DNA of 64,000 nucleotides from Oceanidesulfovibrio marinus (GCF_013085545.1 NZ_CP039543.1:2759322-2823321); one strand, 5' to 3'; positions 1 through 11,015 are shown, counted from the stretch's first letter. The notes: a model not told the origin generated them from the letters alone. Numbers and translations: made by a program.

Positions 1-2
1 CA

Positions 3-503
3 CGCATGGACAAAGCCCTGGGCTCGATCACAGCCCAGGTGGAGCGAGGCCACCGCATGACCACGGATCTGAACATGCTGGCGCACATGCCTGACCGGAG
101 GCTGGAGCACACGCTGCCGGACGTGGACCTGGGACAAATCACGGCCCTGGCCTGCCGCTTTCTGGAGCGTTCCGCCCGGCGCTGCCAGGTGACGCTGGTG
201 CCGCCGCCGTGCGTGGGCGTCACCGTGCCGGCCGATCCGCAGCGCTGCATGGCCGCCTGCATGGTGCTGCTGGAGTGGCTGTACCTGCCGCTCGAACCCG
301 GCGGTGTTATCGCGCCGCAGCCCGTCGCGCTGGACCCGGCCCTGGATATCGACGCCATGGCGGACTTGGGGAGCATGCCCGAAGGCACGGCGCGGCTTCT
401 GGGAGCTGCCGGCCTGTCCCTGGAACCTTGCGGCGGCCGTCTGCGCCTCACCCTGAAGGGAGTTTCCAATGACCAACGCCATACGCGTGTTGCTTGTGGA
501 TGA
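3..503 (+). CDS. C-terminal part of a histidine-kinase-like protein (5' end outside window)
   Basis: The reading frame is open at the left edge, so only the last ~167 residues are visible. The segment has an alpha-helical stretch (ITAQVERGHRMTTDLNMLAH) like the second helix of a kinase dimerisation domain. A poorly conserved region follows where an ATPase domain would sit, but I see no clear N, G1 or G2 box, so it may be a degenerate or non-canonical kinase. Its last 35 bases overlap the start of the next gene, a receiver protein, which suggests translational coupling and a shared phosphorelay. The kinase call is inferred mainly from context. Confidence 0.5.
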   Translation, partial: RMDKALGSITAQVERGHRMTTDLNMLAHMPDRRLEHTLPDVDLGQITALACRFLERSARRCQVTLVPPPCVGVTVPADPQRCMAACMVLLEWLYLPLEPGGVIAPQPVALDPALDIDAMADLGSMPEGTARLLGAAGLSLEPCGGRLRLTLKGVSNDQRHTRVACG

Positions 504-861
504 CGAATCCGAGTTCGTGGAGACCCTGGCCGAACGACTGGAGATCCGCGGCTTCGAACCCGCCGTGGCCCTGAACGGGACCGCCGCCCTGGAGCGCCTG
601 GACGAGATCAGGCCCCAGGTCATGGTGCTGGACCTGAAAATGCCCGGCATGAGCGGTCTGGAGGTGCTGCGCGAGACCCTGCGCAAGATGCCGGAGCTAC
701 CGGTGATCATGCTCACGGGCCACGGCTCCGAGCAGGAGCGCGACGAGGCCTTGGCCAGCGGCGCCGCCACCTATCTGCAAAAGCCCATAGACATCGAGAC
801 CCTCTCGAAGTTGCTCACGGAAACAGCTTCGGCCGGCGCGGTGCCGGGCGAAGAGGCGTAA
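469..861 (+). CDS. Stand-alone response regulator receiver protein
   Basis: This 130-residue protein is a single CheY-like receiver domain with no output domain. The acidic pair is D11-D12, the phospho-acceptor is D55 in VLDLKMPG, the switch Thr is T83 and the conserved Lys is K105 in QKP. It should accept phosphate from a partner kinase and signal by protein contact. The ATG is preceded by AAGGGAG and lies inside the 3' end of the kinase-like gene. A second receiver gene follows 43 bp downstream. The family call is firm; partner and output are unknown. Confidence 0.9.
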   Translation: MTNAIRVLLVDDESEFVETLAERLEIRGFEPAVALNGTAALERLDEIRPQVMVLDLKMPGMSGLEVLRETLRKMPELPVIMLTGHGSEQERDEALASGAATYLQKPIDIETLSKLLTETASAGAVPGEEA

Positions 862-904
862 CCTACAAGCCGGCTGCGGCCGACATACCTGCGGAGGACA
901 ACCC

Positions 905-1357
905 ATGGCCAAGCAACTCACCATCCTGTTGGTTGATGACGAGCAGAGCTTCCTGGACAACCTGAACGAGCGCATGAAGCTGAAGGGCTTCAACACCGTG
1001 CTGGCCAGCAGCGGCGAACACGCTCTGGAGCTGGCCAAGGAGCACGCCATTGACGCCGCCATCGTGGACCTGAAGATGCCGGGCATGGACGGCCTGGTGT
1101 GCATCGCCAAGCTCAAGGAGATCCACCGGGGCCTGAAGACCGTGCTGTTGACCGGCTACGGCGACGCCAAGGTCAAGGAAGCCACGGAAGGGCTGGAGTC
1201 AGTATATTTCGAAAAGGGCGAGATGGGTCGCTTCTGGGACTTCATCAAGTCCCTGCCGGCCAAGATGGAAAGCACCATGGCCAGCGCCGGCTACGCCGAA
1301 GAAGGCGACGCCGAGGGCGCCATGAAGGCCTTCGATCAGGACCAGCAACAGCAGTAG
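905..1357 (+). CDS. Stand-alone response regulator receiver protein
   Basis: This 150-residue protein is a receiver domain with acidic pair D11-D12, phospho-acceptor D55, T83 and K104. K104 is followed by Gly instead of the usual Pro, and the following helix region is divergent. A Gln/Asp-rich C-terminal tail of about 35 residues ends in QDQQQQ. A purine-rich site (GCGGAGGA) precedes the ATG. It is probably co-transcribed with the upstream receiver and kinase-like gene, and may relay or compete for the same phosphoryl group. No output domain is present. Confidence 0.88.
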   Translation: MAKQLTILLVDDEQSFLDNLNERMKLKGFNTVLASSGEHALELAKEHAIDAAIVDLKMPGMDGLVCIAKLKEIHRGLKTVLLTGYGDAKVKEATEGLESVYFEKGEMGRFWDFIKSLPAKMESTMASAGYAEEGDAEGAMKAFDQDQQQQ

Positions 1358-1380
1358 TAGGTCTCCGACTACGCCCACCC

Positions 1381-1402
1381 GGAGGGGGCCCCGGCCCCCT
1401 CC
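1381..1402 (+). terminator. G/C-rich perfect hairpin after the second receiver gene
   Basis: A perfect inverted repeat (GGAGGGGGCC / GGCCCCCTCC) lies 23 bp after the stop of the receiver gene. It lacks a T-run, so it is at best a weak intrinsic terminator or a 3'-end stabilising hairpin. Confidence 0.45.
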
Positions 1403-1423
1403 GGCACAATCTCGGACGCACCC

Positions 1424-1828
1424 ATGCATCATGGCACAACTCCGGCGGTTCCCCCTCCCTGCGCGCTCATCATCGCCGAGCGAACACGGAATGTTCGTCA
1501 ACTGCTCCATCGCGAGCTCAGCCGTGACGGGTACACCACAGCGTGTTTCGCCAACGGTCCGGACCTGTGCCAGGAGCTGGAGACGAGCCACGCCCCGCGC
1601 GTCATCCTGCTGGACCCCGATCTCCCCGGCCTGGCGGACGACGGCGTGCTGAAACGACTGCGCCAGGCCGCGCAGGGCTCCATCCTGCTGGTGCACAGCT
1701 TCGGTGCCCAGACCTTTGCGCCGCTGGCCGACATGCCCCAGACCCCTGTGAAACGCACTGGCGACATCGAGGCGTTGCGCGCCGCCCTCAAGGACGCATT
1801 GAGCACGTCTGCGTCCAAAGCAACGTAG
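1424..1828 (+). CDS. Degenerate receiver-domain protein
   Basis: This 134-residue protein has a receiver-like fold pattern: CALIIAERTRNVRQLL as the first strand and helix, then ILLDPDLPG with D64 at the phospho-acceptor position. The acidic pair is replaced by E19-R20, the switch Thr by H91, and the conserved Lys (K110) is followed by Arg. It may therefore be a pseudo-receiver that binds partners without normal phosphorylation. It follows two canonical receivers in the same orientation, 66 bp after the second. No convincing Shine-Dalgarno is seen, so the start is uncertain. Confidence 0.65.
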   Translation: MHHGTTPAVPPPCALIIAERTRNVRQLLHRELSRDGYTTACFANGPDLCQELETSHAPRVILLDPDLPGLADDGVLKRLRQAAQGSILLVHSFGAQTFAPLADMPQTPVKRTGDIEALRAALKDALSTSASKAT

Positions 1829-2099
1829 CTTCTCCCTCCGCGGCTTCCTGCCGCCCCCGGCCAACACCACGACCTGGTACAGGCCGCCGTATTACATATT
1901 ACAATATCCACTTGATTCAGCAGCGGAAGCGTGTTTTCTCTATGGTTGCGGGCGTGACGCCGCGGCTCCATCGATGCACAGGGGCGACAGCGGCACGCAA
2001 ACGGAACCGGTTCAGCAGCAAAACGGCGCCACCCACTGGTGTATTGCGTCTGGCGCCCGCACAATACAATCCATTGACGACCATACCGTGGAGGATGGC

Positions 2100-4436
2100 A
2101 TGGCGCGCCTGCGTTCGACAACGCCTGTTCAGCTGTTCCGGATTCTCTGTCTGTGCTGCATCGCCCTCGCTCTGACCGGGGCTTCGCTCTCGTACGCGGC
2201 GTCCAAGAAGAAGAGCCCGCCTCCCGCGCCGGTGATCACGGACACCATGACCCCGGCCGAGGTGGACAAGGCCCTGGCGGATATGGACGACGAGCAGGCG
2301 CGCACCCTGCTCCACAAGCGTCTGACGGAGCAGGCCCGGGAGCGCGAGACGCAGTCGGCAACCAAAACGCGCACAAGCCTGCTCATGGATGCGAGCACCA
2401 GCGTCCGCGAACGGCTGCTCGCCCTCAAGGCCAGCCACGGCCGCATCCTCGACGAGCTGGGCCTCGCACTCCGCACCATGGCCAAAGGCGAGGGGACCGG
2501 CGCGCTCCTGTACGCCTGTCTGATCGCATTGCTCATCGTCTTCGTTGCCTGGGCGCTGGAAACAGCGTTCCGCCGCAGGGTCTCCGGGCTGCGGAACCGC
2601 ACCCGCGACGGGGACGAAGCCCCGCTCAAAAGCAGAACCCTGGCCGTCGATCTCTTCATTGCCGTGTCGGGCCTGCTGCTCTACGGCGCCGTGGTCCTCG
2701 CGCTGTTCTCCGCGTTTTTCGGCAAGGAGACCCCGGGCTACGTGGCGGCCGCGCACATCCTGCTGTTCTTCCTGGTCTACCGGCCGGTCCAGGTGGTCAC
2801 ACGGCTGCTCCTGCGGCCCAAAACGCCCGATCTGCGGCCCATCCCGGTAAGCAATACAGCCGCCGCCAACCTGAGCAACGTCATCGACACGATCATGCTG
2901 TTGTCCCTGGGCGGCAAGTTCATCCTCGACGCGTTCCAGGCCGTGGACACGCCGGAATCGGCCGTCATAGCCCTGCAGCTGGCCATTGCCTGCGTGCTGC
3001 TCCTGTTCATGTGCGTGGCCATCTTTTTCTATCGGGAGGACGTGGCCAAGGCCATTGCCGAACGGCCGGACTCGCAGGGGCTGTCCGCCAGGTACAGAAG
3101 CCAGTTCGCATCCCGCTGGCACATCTTCGCGCTCCTCTACATCAGCCTCGTGGCGGTTCTCTACGTGGCGGTTCTGCTCATCAACGGGCCGGACGGTCCG
3201 CAGGGCATGTTCCTCATGAGCCTCGGCGTCATCCCGTTCTACTCCTTCCTGGACTGGATCGCCCGGCGCATCCTGGACGGCGTGTTCGGCATCCTGGTGG
3301 CCAGGCCGCCCAAGCCTATCTCCATGGTCCGGGGGGACATGGAAGACGGCGGCGCAGGCCACTCGGTTCCTGCCGAAGGCGAGGGAGCGCAGGCCGAGAG
3401 CGAGGAACCCCCAGCCATATCGGTGGAGCAGCCCCGGCCGAGCTCCCACCCATACTACGATGCCACGCGGCGCATCACTCGGCTGTTGCTCATCGGCTTT
3501 GTGCTGCTCGTCCTGCTGTGGGCGTGGCACGTGCCGGTGCCGCGCGCCGGCCTGATCATCGAGTCCGGAATCAACATCCTCGTCATCCTGTTCCTGGCCG
3601 TGGGCCTGTGGTCGCTCATCAAACGCGCCATAGAGCGCAAGCTGCGCGACGGACCGGAGGAAGGCGCATCAAGCCCCCGACTGCGAACGCTGCTGCCGCT
3701 CTTCCAGAAGGTGCTCGGCGTGTTCTTCCTGGTCACGGCCGCGCTCATGGTCATCTCGCAGTTCGGGGTCAACATCGGCCCGCTGCTGGCCGGCGCCGGC
3801 GTGTTCGGCCTGGCCATCGGCCTGGGCAGCCAGACCCTGGTGAAGGACGTGGTGGCCGGCGTCTTCTTCCTCATGGACGACGCCTTCCGCGTGGGCGACT
3901 ACGTGCAGATGGGCAAGACCGAAGGCTACGTGGTCAAGATGTCCGTGCGGACCATCCTGCTGGAGCACTACCTGGGCTACGTGCTGATCATCCCCTACGG
4001 CGACATCAAAAACGTCGTCAACTTCTCGCGCAACCCCATCTCCATCAAGATCAAGTTCCCCATGCCGCTGGAGACGGACCCCAAGGTGTTCAAGAAGATC
4101 GTGCGCAAGATCAACGAGCAGCTGATGAACGACGAGGAGTTCAAGGACGATCTCGTGCAGCCCATCAAGTCCCAGGGCGTCAAAAAAATCCAGGACTCCA
4201 CCATGATCTTCGGCGTGAAGTTCATGGCCAAACCCGGCACGCAGTTCTCCATCCGCAAGGAAGTGTACGCCCGGCTCTATAAAGAGCTGAAAAAGGCCGG
4301 CCTGACTTTTGCCGCACCCGGCGTGACCGTCTATACGGCCAACCTGGCCGCCGAGGACGCCGAAGCAGCCAGGCAAGGCGCAGCAGCAGCCGCGGCGCAG
4401 CAGCGCAAAAAGGCCGAAGACGCAGACGAGGAGTAG
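2100..4436 (+). CDS. MscS-family mechanosensitive ion channel, large form
   Basis: A 778-residue inner-membrane protein predicted to open under hypo-osmotic tension. The ATG at 2100 is chosen because GGAGG lies six bases upstream; a longer in-frame reading from 1974 has no ribosome site. The N-terminus has a signal-like segment (LCCIALALTGASLSYAA), followed by about ten hydrophobic helices. The C-terminal third carries the MscS signature, with the pore helix AGAGVFGLAIGLGSQTLVKD and the beta domain around RVGDYVQMGKTEGYV. The last ~30 residues are Ala/Glu/Lys-rich. It is much longer than E. coli MscS (286 aa), resembling the larger MscS-like proteins. The 271 bp before it contain nothing else I can support. 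Confidence 0.9.
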   Translation: MARLRSTTPVQLFRILCLCCIALALTGASLSYAASKKKSPPPAPVITDTMTPAEVDKALADMDDEQARTLLHKRLTEQARERETQSATKTRTSLLMDASTSVRERLLALKASHGRILDELGLALRTMAKGEGTGALLYACLIALLIVFVAWALETAFRRRVSGLRNRTRDGDEAPLKSRTLAVDLFIAVSGLLLYGAVVLALFSAFFGKETPGYVAAAHILLFFLVYRPVQVVTRLLLRPKTPDLRPIPVSNTAAANLSNVIDTIMLLSLGGKFILDAFQAVDTPESAVIALQLAIACVLLLFMCVAIFFYREDVAKAIAERPDSQGLSARYRSQFASRWHIFALLYISLVAVLYVAVLLINGPDGPQGMFLMSLGVIPFYSFLDWIARRILDGVFGILVARPPKPISMVRGDMEDGGAGHSVPAEGEGAQAESEEPPAISVEQPRPSSHPYYDATRRITRLLLIGFVLLVLLWAWHVPVPRAGLIIESGINILVILFLAVGLWSLIKRAIERKLRDGPEEGASSPRLRTLLPLFQKVLGVFFLVTAALMVISQFGVNIGPLLAGAGVFGLAIGLGSQTLVKDVVAGVFFLMDDAFRVGDYVQMGKTEGYVVKMSVRTILLEHYLGYVLIIPYGDIKNVVNFSRNPISIKIKFPMPLETDPKVFKKIVRKINEQLMNDEEFKDDLVQPIKSQGVKKIQDSTMIFGVKFMAKPGTQFSIRKEVYARLYKELKKAGLTFAAPGVTVYTANLAAEDAEAARQGAAAAAAQQRKKAEDADEE

Positions 4437-4452
4437 GCACGGCCAAGCAGTC

Positions 4453-4586
4453 CGGGGGACTCTGTCCCCCATACCCCCTGCCAGGGGAATTCAATTCCCC
4501 TGGACCCCAGAACGAAGTCTTATGGATCCAGATATGAGTCCAGGGAGCTTAGCTCCCTGGTGGGAGCCCGAGGGCAAAGCCCTCGG
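4453..4586. repeat. Intergenic cluster of four G/C-rich palindromes
   Basis: Four inverted repeats lie in the 316-bp gap after the MscS gene: 4453-4469 (GGGGGACTCTGTCCCCC), 4481-4503 (CCAGGGGAATT...AATTCCCCTGG), 4540-4560 (CCAGGGAGCTT...AGCTCCCTGG) and 4568-4586 (CCGAGGGCAAAGCCCTCGG). The 25 bases at 4562-4586 recur exactly at 18766-18790. They resemble REP-like intergenic modules and could act as 3'-end hairpins or terminators for the MscS gene. Nothing else is recognisable in the gap. Confidence 0.75.
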
Positions 4587-4755
4587 TATGACACCTGTAC
4601 CGGCGCAGTTTGCAACCGGCGCAGGAATCTGTATTCTCGACCGCCGGCAGGGGCGTTATGGGTAGCGCTCATGTCCTGGCATTGTTCAGTCTGCAACAGA
4701 CGCCGCCCGGCGGCGAATCCCTGAGAATATATCGAACGAGGACGTTGACGTTGTG

Positions 4756-5601
4756 ATGAACGAGATGTCGCATGGTCCCGGCGATCGGTCGCGAGCGGAC
4801 GCAATCCAGGCGTTGGCCGGTGTCCGCGGCGTGCTGTTCGACCTGGACGGCGTGTTGTACCGCTGGGAGCAGGCGATTCCCGGCGCGTGTGAGTTCGTGA
4901 AGTTCCTCGCCGATGCGGGCATTCCCTATGCGGCGCTGAGCAACAACTCCCAGACCGGTCCGGAGAACCTGCGCGACCGGCTTGCCCGTCTGGGCATGCA
5001 TTTTCCGCTGGAGCGCATCATCACCTCGGCCACGGCCGCGGCGTCCTACGTGGCCAAGCTCTGGCCCGGCAGCCGGGTGCACGTGGTGGGCAGCAGCTAC
5101 ATGCACCAGGCCATGGCCAACGTGGACGTGCAGTGTGTGGGGCCGGATGCGGAGAAGGCGGACGTGGTCGCCCTGGGTATGAGCATGGACCTGACCATGG
5201 TGCAGCTTGCCGAGGCCGTGCGGATGTTGCGCGACGGCGCGGAGCTTGTGGCCACGAACCCGGACGCCATGCTTCCCGTGCCTGGCGGGTTCCAACCGGA
5301 GTGCGGCGCCGTGGCCGCCCTGCTGGAGATGGCCGGCGGTCGCACGGCCCGTTTCGTGGGCAAGCCCAATCCGGAGTTCTTCACGCAGGGTCTGGCCGCC
5401 ATCGGCCGGTCGGCCGGCGAGACCCTGATGATCGGGGACACACTGGAGGTGGACATCCTCGGCGCAACCCAGTCCGGGCTGTGCTCCGCCTTTGTGGCCA
5501 CGGGCAACCCCATCGAGGGCGAGCCGGACATCGAGCCAACGGTTTTTGTGGACGACCTTTTCGAGCTCAGGCGGCTCCTGCAGGCGGGCCGGACCGGCTA
5601 G
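4756..5601 (+). CDS. HAD-superfamily IIA hydrolase (NagD-like phosphatase)
   Basis: This 281-residue cytoplasmic phosphatase is predicted to hydrolyse a small phosphorylated metabolite. Motif I is VLFDLDGVLYRW (nucleophile plus acid/base Asp), motif II is LSNNSQ, and the C-terminal motif III/IV is GKPNPEFF...MIGDTLEVDILGA. The large cap between motifs II and III is typical of subclass IIA (NagD, phosphoglycolate and 4-nitrophenyl phosphatases). The start is ATG at 4756; a GTG immediately before it is equally possible. The substrate cannot be told from sequence. It lies upstream of a carbonic anhydrase with a 74-bp gap. Confidence 0.88.
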   Translation: MNEMSHGPGDRSRADAIQALAGVRGVLFDLDGVLYRWEQAIPGACEFVKFLADAGIPYAALSNNSQTGPENLRDRLARLGMHFPLERIITSATAAASYVAKLWPGSRVHVVGSSYMHQAMANVDVQCVGPDAEKADVVALGMSMDLTMVQLAEAVRMLRDGAELVATNPDAMLPVPGGFQPECGAVAALLEMAGGRTARFVGKPNPEFFTQGLAAIGRSAGETLMIGDTLEVDILGATQSGLCSAFVATGNPIEGEPDIEPTVFVDDLFELRRLLQAGRTG

Positions 5602-5675
5602 CCGCCTAGTCCCTGGCGAGTCCATCTGACCGCATACGAATTGCGCCGCCACGCAACCTGGGATAACGAGAGGCC

Positions 5676-6326
5676 ATGCAGAAAATCCGCGACTTCATCC
5701 TGGGCTTCAAGAGCTTCCAGGACCAGTACTTTTGCCGTGAGGGCTCGCCCTTTTCGGAGCTGCGCGAGGGCCAGTCACCGTCCACCCTGGTGGTGGCCTG
5801 CTGCGACTCGCGCACGGACCCGTCCCTGATCATGCAGTGCGAGCCGGGCGACATCTTCGTGGTCCGCAACATCGCCAACATCGTGCCCCCTTACGAGCCG
5901 GACGCCGGCTACCACGGTGTTTCCGCCGCGCTGGAGTACGCAGTGCTCTCGCTCAAGGTGGCGGACATCATCATCCTGGGCCACAGCTCCTGCGGCGGCA
6001 TCAAATCGCTGTTGGAGGACTCGGCCCGCGGCGGGGAGTTCGTGGGCAAGTGGACTTCCATCCTGGACCCGGCGCGCAGCCAGGTGATGGAGAGCTTCGA
6101 GTGCACGGACGAGCGGGCGGCCAAGGCGCTGGAGATGGCCGGCATTCTGACCTCCATGGGCAACCTCCTGACCTTCCCCTGGCTGGCGGAACGCGTGGCC
6201 GACGGCTCGCTGACCATCCACGGCTGGTACTTCGACATGGCGTGCGGCCAGCTCTTCAGCTACCTGCCACAGACGCGCAGCTTCGAGCCCCTGGCGCCCA
6301 GATGCCCGGCCAGGGACAAGGAGTAG
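5676..6326 (+). CDS. Beta-class carbonic anhydrase
   Basis: This 216-residue enzyme interconverts CO2 and bicarbonate in the cytoplasm. The zinc ligands fit the beta class: C42 with D44/R46 in CCDSR, and H103 and C106 in GHSSCGG. The active-site region FVVRNIANIVPPYEPD is also intact. Length is normal for the family. The ATG follows a short purine stretch (AACGAGAGGCC). It ends 43 bp before the convergent sigma-54 response regulator gene. In an anaerobe this enzyme would supply bicarbonate for carboxylations or help pH balance; that role is inference. Confidence 0.95.
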   Translation: MQKIRDFILGFKSFQDQYFCREGSPFSELREGQSPSTLVVACCDSRTDPSLIMQCEPGDIFVVRNIANIVPPYEPDAGYHGVSAALEYAVLSLKVADIIILGHSSCGGIKSLLEDSARGGEFVGKWTSILDPARSQVMESFECTDERAAKALEMAGILTSMGNLLTFPWLAERVADGSLTIHGWYFDMACGQLFSYLPQTRSFEPLAPRCPARDKE

Positions 6327-6368
6327 GCGCGGCCCGCGCACGTCACATCTGAAATCACCCCTGGCGAA

Positions 6369-7754
<1,386 letters not shown>

Positions 7755-7756
7755 GG

Positions 7757-10700
7757 TTATTGGCCTGTGTCGTTGTGCAGCAGATTAATGATGGCTTGCT
7801 CCAGCCCCTTGACCGTGAACGGCTTCAGCAGCAGCCCCAGGCCGAGCTCGCTCAGCCTGGCCTCCGTGACATGCTGGCTGTACCCCGTGCACAACAGAAT
7901 CGGGGTGTTGATGTTTCGGGCGCGGACGCATTCGGCAAAATCAAGGCCGCTCATGCCCGGCATGGTCTGGTCCGTGAGCACCAGGCCGTACCGCTCCGGG
8001 TCCTCGATCAGCGTGCCCAGCGCCTCCAGACCGTTGCCGGCCTCATCCACCTCGTAGCCGATGCGCTCCAGCGCCTGAAGTACGGAGCTTCTGTACTCGG
8101 CGTCGTCATCCACAAACAGGATACGTCCGTTGGCCATGGAAACCGCAGTGGAGACCCCCTCCAACGCCGTTTCCTCCAGCGCCTCCTCATGCAGAGGAAA
8201 GAACACCGTGAACACCGCGCCGTTGCCCGGCTCGCTTTGCACGCGTATGGCCCCGGCGTGCCTCCGGATGATGCCGTGGACCATGGACAGGCCGAGGCCG
8301 GTGCCCATCTCTTTGGGCTTGGTGGTGAAAAACGGCTCGAAGATGCGCTCGATGATGGCCGGCTCGATGCCCTGGCCGGTGTCCTGGACGCTGATGCGCG
8401 CATAGCTTCCGGCGGAAAGCTCGGGGTAGGAGACGAGGCAGTCCCGCGTATCCAGGCGCACCGGCGGATCGAGCTGCACGGAGATGACCCCGCCCTCCTC
8501 GCCGATGGCGTGCCTGGCGTTGACGCAGAGGTTCATCAGCATCTGCTGGAGCTGCGTGAGGTCCATGTTAACCGGCAGCCTGCACGGCTGGAGCCTTTCG
8601 ACGGACAGCTCGATGTTCTCCGGCAGCGATGTCTTGACGAGGTCGCAGAATGCGGTGATCGCATCGCCCAGATCAAAGGAGGTGCGCTCCTCCATTTCCG
8701 AGCGGCTGAAGGTCAGTATCTGCTTGACTACATCGCGTGCGCGCGTGCCGGCGTCCAGAATTCTGGACACGCGCCTGCCGGCTTTTTCTGCCAGGGCATC
8801 CATCTGCAGCAGCTCGGCGTTGGTGATGATGACACCGAGGATGTTATTGAAATCGTGGGCGATGCCGCCAGCCATGATGCCCAGGGCCTCCATCTTCTGG
8901 GCCTGCAGAAGCTGCCTCTCCAGGGTGCGCGTTTTGGTGACGTCCTCGGCGAACACGGCCAGCCGCGAGACCTCGCCGCCGCGGTCGCGCACCGGGTACA
9001 CCGAGATGTCGAAGACCAGGCCGTCGCGCTCGTCCTGGAACTTGACGACGCGGCCCTGCTCCCTTGCCCGCACCAGGCTCGCATTGCGGGAGGCGGCTAG
9101 CTTGGGCGGGAAAAGCGAGGTGAACTGCCGGCCCAACATATCGGCCGGCGCGTAGGAAAGGCGCTCCGCACCCACGTCGTTGACCGCCAGAATGCGGCCG
9201 CTCACGTCGAGCAGGAAGGAGCTGACCACCGGCGCGTTGAGCAGCGCCCGAAGGTTCGATTCCGATTCGAGAAGCTGGCGCGTACGGGTCACCACGCGGC
9301 GCTCCAGGTCGCGCCGTATCTTGCGCAGCTCTTCCTCCGCCTCCCTGCGCGAGCCGATGTCCTGCACCACGATAAGAAAGTAGCCGGGGGTCCCCTCCTC
9401 ATCGCGAATGTACTTGGCCGTTGCCGTGACGTACAGAACCGTTCCGCTTCGATGGATGTACCGGATATCGCCGTGGAACGTGACCGCGTTGCCGGCCAGC
9501 GCATCCTTATGGAACTTCTCGATGGCCCCATGGTCGTCCGGGTGCACGACCTCGGCCCAGCTCGTTTTCAGAAGCTCTTCCTTGGTGTAGCCCAGCAGCT
9601 GGCAATACGTCATGTTCACGTCCAGCCATTGCTCGACTGGCGTGACCGTTGCGATGCCCACCGGAGAGACGTCGTAGTACTCGCGAAAACGGCGGCGCTC
9701 CCTGTACAGACGCCGTTCCAGCAGCACCTTTTCCGTTATGTCGCGGCAGTACTGCACAGCGCCCCGTATTCCTCCGTCGGAGCCCATGAGCGGATACGAG
9801 AACACCTCAAGCCAGCCAGCTTCCACCCCCTGCCTGCGGAAAGGACGCACCACCTGCGCTGGCTTACCCGTCTCCAGCACTGTATCCACCGGGCAAGTGA
9901 AGAACGCTTCGGACTCCCCGTGCACGGCCTTGTGCTCTCTCCCCTGCAACGGCCCCAAGTGCCCGAACCATTCGCTGAAGGTCCTGTTGACGAGGAGGAC
10001 GCGCTTGCCGGCATCCACCACCTCCACGCCGTCCTGAATCGCATTAATAATGCCTGCGTAGAACCGTTCCTTCTCGATGACCTCTTTCTGCATGGCCACG
10101 TAGTCGGTTATATCGATGCTGTGTACGGCAACGCCGAGGACGTTGCCTGCCGCATCCTTCACAGGCTCCGCCCAGACTCGGAACATGGTGTTCTGCACCT
10201 TTTCGTCAAAGGTGCGCGGGCTGCCGAACTGGACCACGCCGTCGATGACCGCCTGCCGCAGGATGGCGGTTTCCCTGTCGTAGATATCCGCAGAGGATCG
10301 GCCCTCTACTTCGCTGATTGACAGGCCGGCATACTCGCCGGCGCTCCGGTTCGCCACGACGATGTGACCGTTGCGGTCGAAAAGAACCATCGGATTCGAA
10401 GTGGCGTCGATCAGCGCGCGCCAGGCAGGGATGTCCAGACCGGATGCAAGCTCCGGGGCGGTCGCCGGTTCCTGCCCGGCGTCCTGGCGTGCCACGGTCC
10501 GGGAATCCCCCTCCTCCGCCAGCCGCACCATGGCTACGACCACATGAGCGCCGGCGTGCGCCCTGAACGAGGCGGTGACGCTGGCAGCGACCTTCCGTCC
10601 CTCCCTGAGCACGAATCCCGAGTGCTCAACTTCGCCGCCACCCGGGGAAAGATGCGGGAGAACCTCTGCGAGAAGGGGCGCGTCACCTGCCTTTACTCTT

Positions 10701-10861
10701 TCTATAGGCAAACTGATTAAATCGACGCCTTGATAGGCCCCTGTTGCGCCAGCCGCGACGTTCGCCGCCAGAATCGTTCCGGTCTCAGGATCGACCACAT
10801 AGGCGGGTTCCGGCATCGCATCAAAGAAGTACCGGCCAGTATGATCAAAGGAAAAATTCAC
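7757..10861 (-). CDS. Multi-PAS hybrid sensor histidine kinase
   Basis: A 1034-residue soluble-looking kinase with no obvious membrane segments. Tandem PAS/PAC modules fill roughly residues 1-640. A HisKA domain follows (H-box GGIAHDFNNILG), then an ATPase domain with N box NLCVNARHAI, DTGQGI and FEPFFTTKP...GTGLGL. A C-terminal receiver (about the last 125 residues) has its phospho-acceptor in VLTDQTMPG. The start is GTG with GGGGA seven bases upstream. Multiple PAS domains suggest cytoplasmic redox, haem or ligand sensing. The sigma-54 response regulator follows 2 bp downstream and is the likely phosphate recipient. Confidence 0.94.
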   Translation of the reverse strand: MNFSFDHTGRYFFDAMPEPAYVVDPETGTILAANVAAGATGAYQGVDLISLPIERVKAGDAPLLAEVLPHLSPGGGEVEHSGFVLREGRKVAASVTASFRAHAGAHVVVAMVRLAEEGDSRTVARQDAGQEPATAPELASGLDIPAWRALIDATSNPMVLFDRNGHIVVANRSAGEYAGLSISEVEGRSSADIYDRETAILRQAVIDGVVQFGSPRTFDEKVQNTMFRVWAEPVKDAAGNVLGVAVHSIDITDYVAMQKEVIEKERFYAGIINAIQDGVEVVDAGKRVLLVNRTFSEWFGHLGPLQGREHKAVHGESEAFFTCPVDTVLETGKPAQVVRPFRRQGVEAGWLEVFSYPLMGSDGGIRGAVQYCRDITEKVLLERRLYRERRRFREYYDVSPVGIATVTPVEQWLDVNMTYCQLLGYTKEELLKTSWAEVVHPDDHGAIEKFHKDALAGNAVTFHGDIRYIHRSGTVLYVTATAKYIRDEEGTPGYFLIVVQDIGSRREAEEELRKIRRDLERRVVTRTRQLLESESNLRALLNAPVVSSFLLDVSGRILAVNDVGAERLSYAPADMLGRQFTSLFPPKLAASRNASLVRAREQGRVVKFQDERDGLVFDISVYPVRDRGGEVSRLAVFAEDVTKTRTLERQLLQAQKMEALGIMAGGIAHDFNNILGVIITNAELLQMDALAEKAGRRVSRILDAGTRARDVVKQILTFSRSEMEERTSFDLGDAITAFCDLVKTSLPENIELSVERLQPCRLPVNMDLTQLQQMLMNLCVNARHAIGEEGGVISVQLDPPVRLDTRDCLVSYPELSAGSYARISVQDTGQGIEPAIIERIFEPFFTTKPKEMGTGLGLSMVHGIIRRHAGAIRVQSEPGNGAVFTVFFPLHEEALEETALEGVSTAVSMANGRILFVDDDAEYRSSVLQALERIGYEVDEAGNGLEALGTLIEDPERYGLVLTDQTMPGMSGLDFAECVRARNINTPILLCTGYSQHVTEARLSELGLGLLLKPFTVKGLEQAIINLLHNDTGQ

Positions 10862-11015
10862 GCGAAGTCCCCGGCTTCATGCAGGGCTCGGTAGCATGTC
10901 GCCATGCAATCTGGTCAAATCGCAAATGAAGTATCAATTATCTTTTCCCCCCGTACGAATACCGTAAGCATCCTCGAAGAGGAATGACAAGCGTTTTCGC
11001 CAGATTGCCACACAA

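Noticed and set aside
2153-4282. 709-residue open frame inside the MscS gene
   Set aside because: A shifted frame of a real high-GC gene; Arg/Pro/His-rich composition and no domain.
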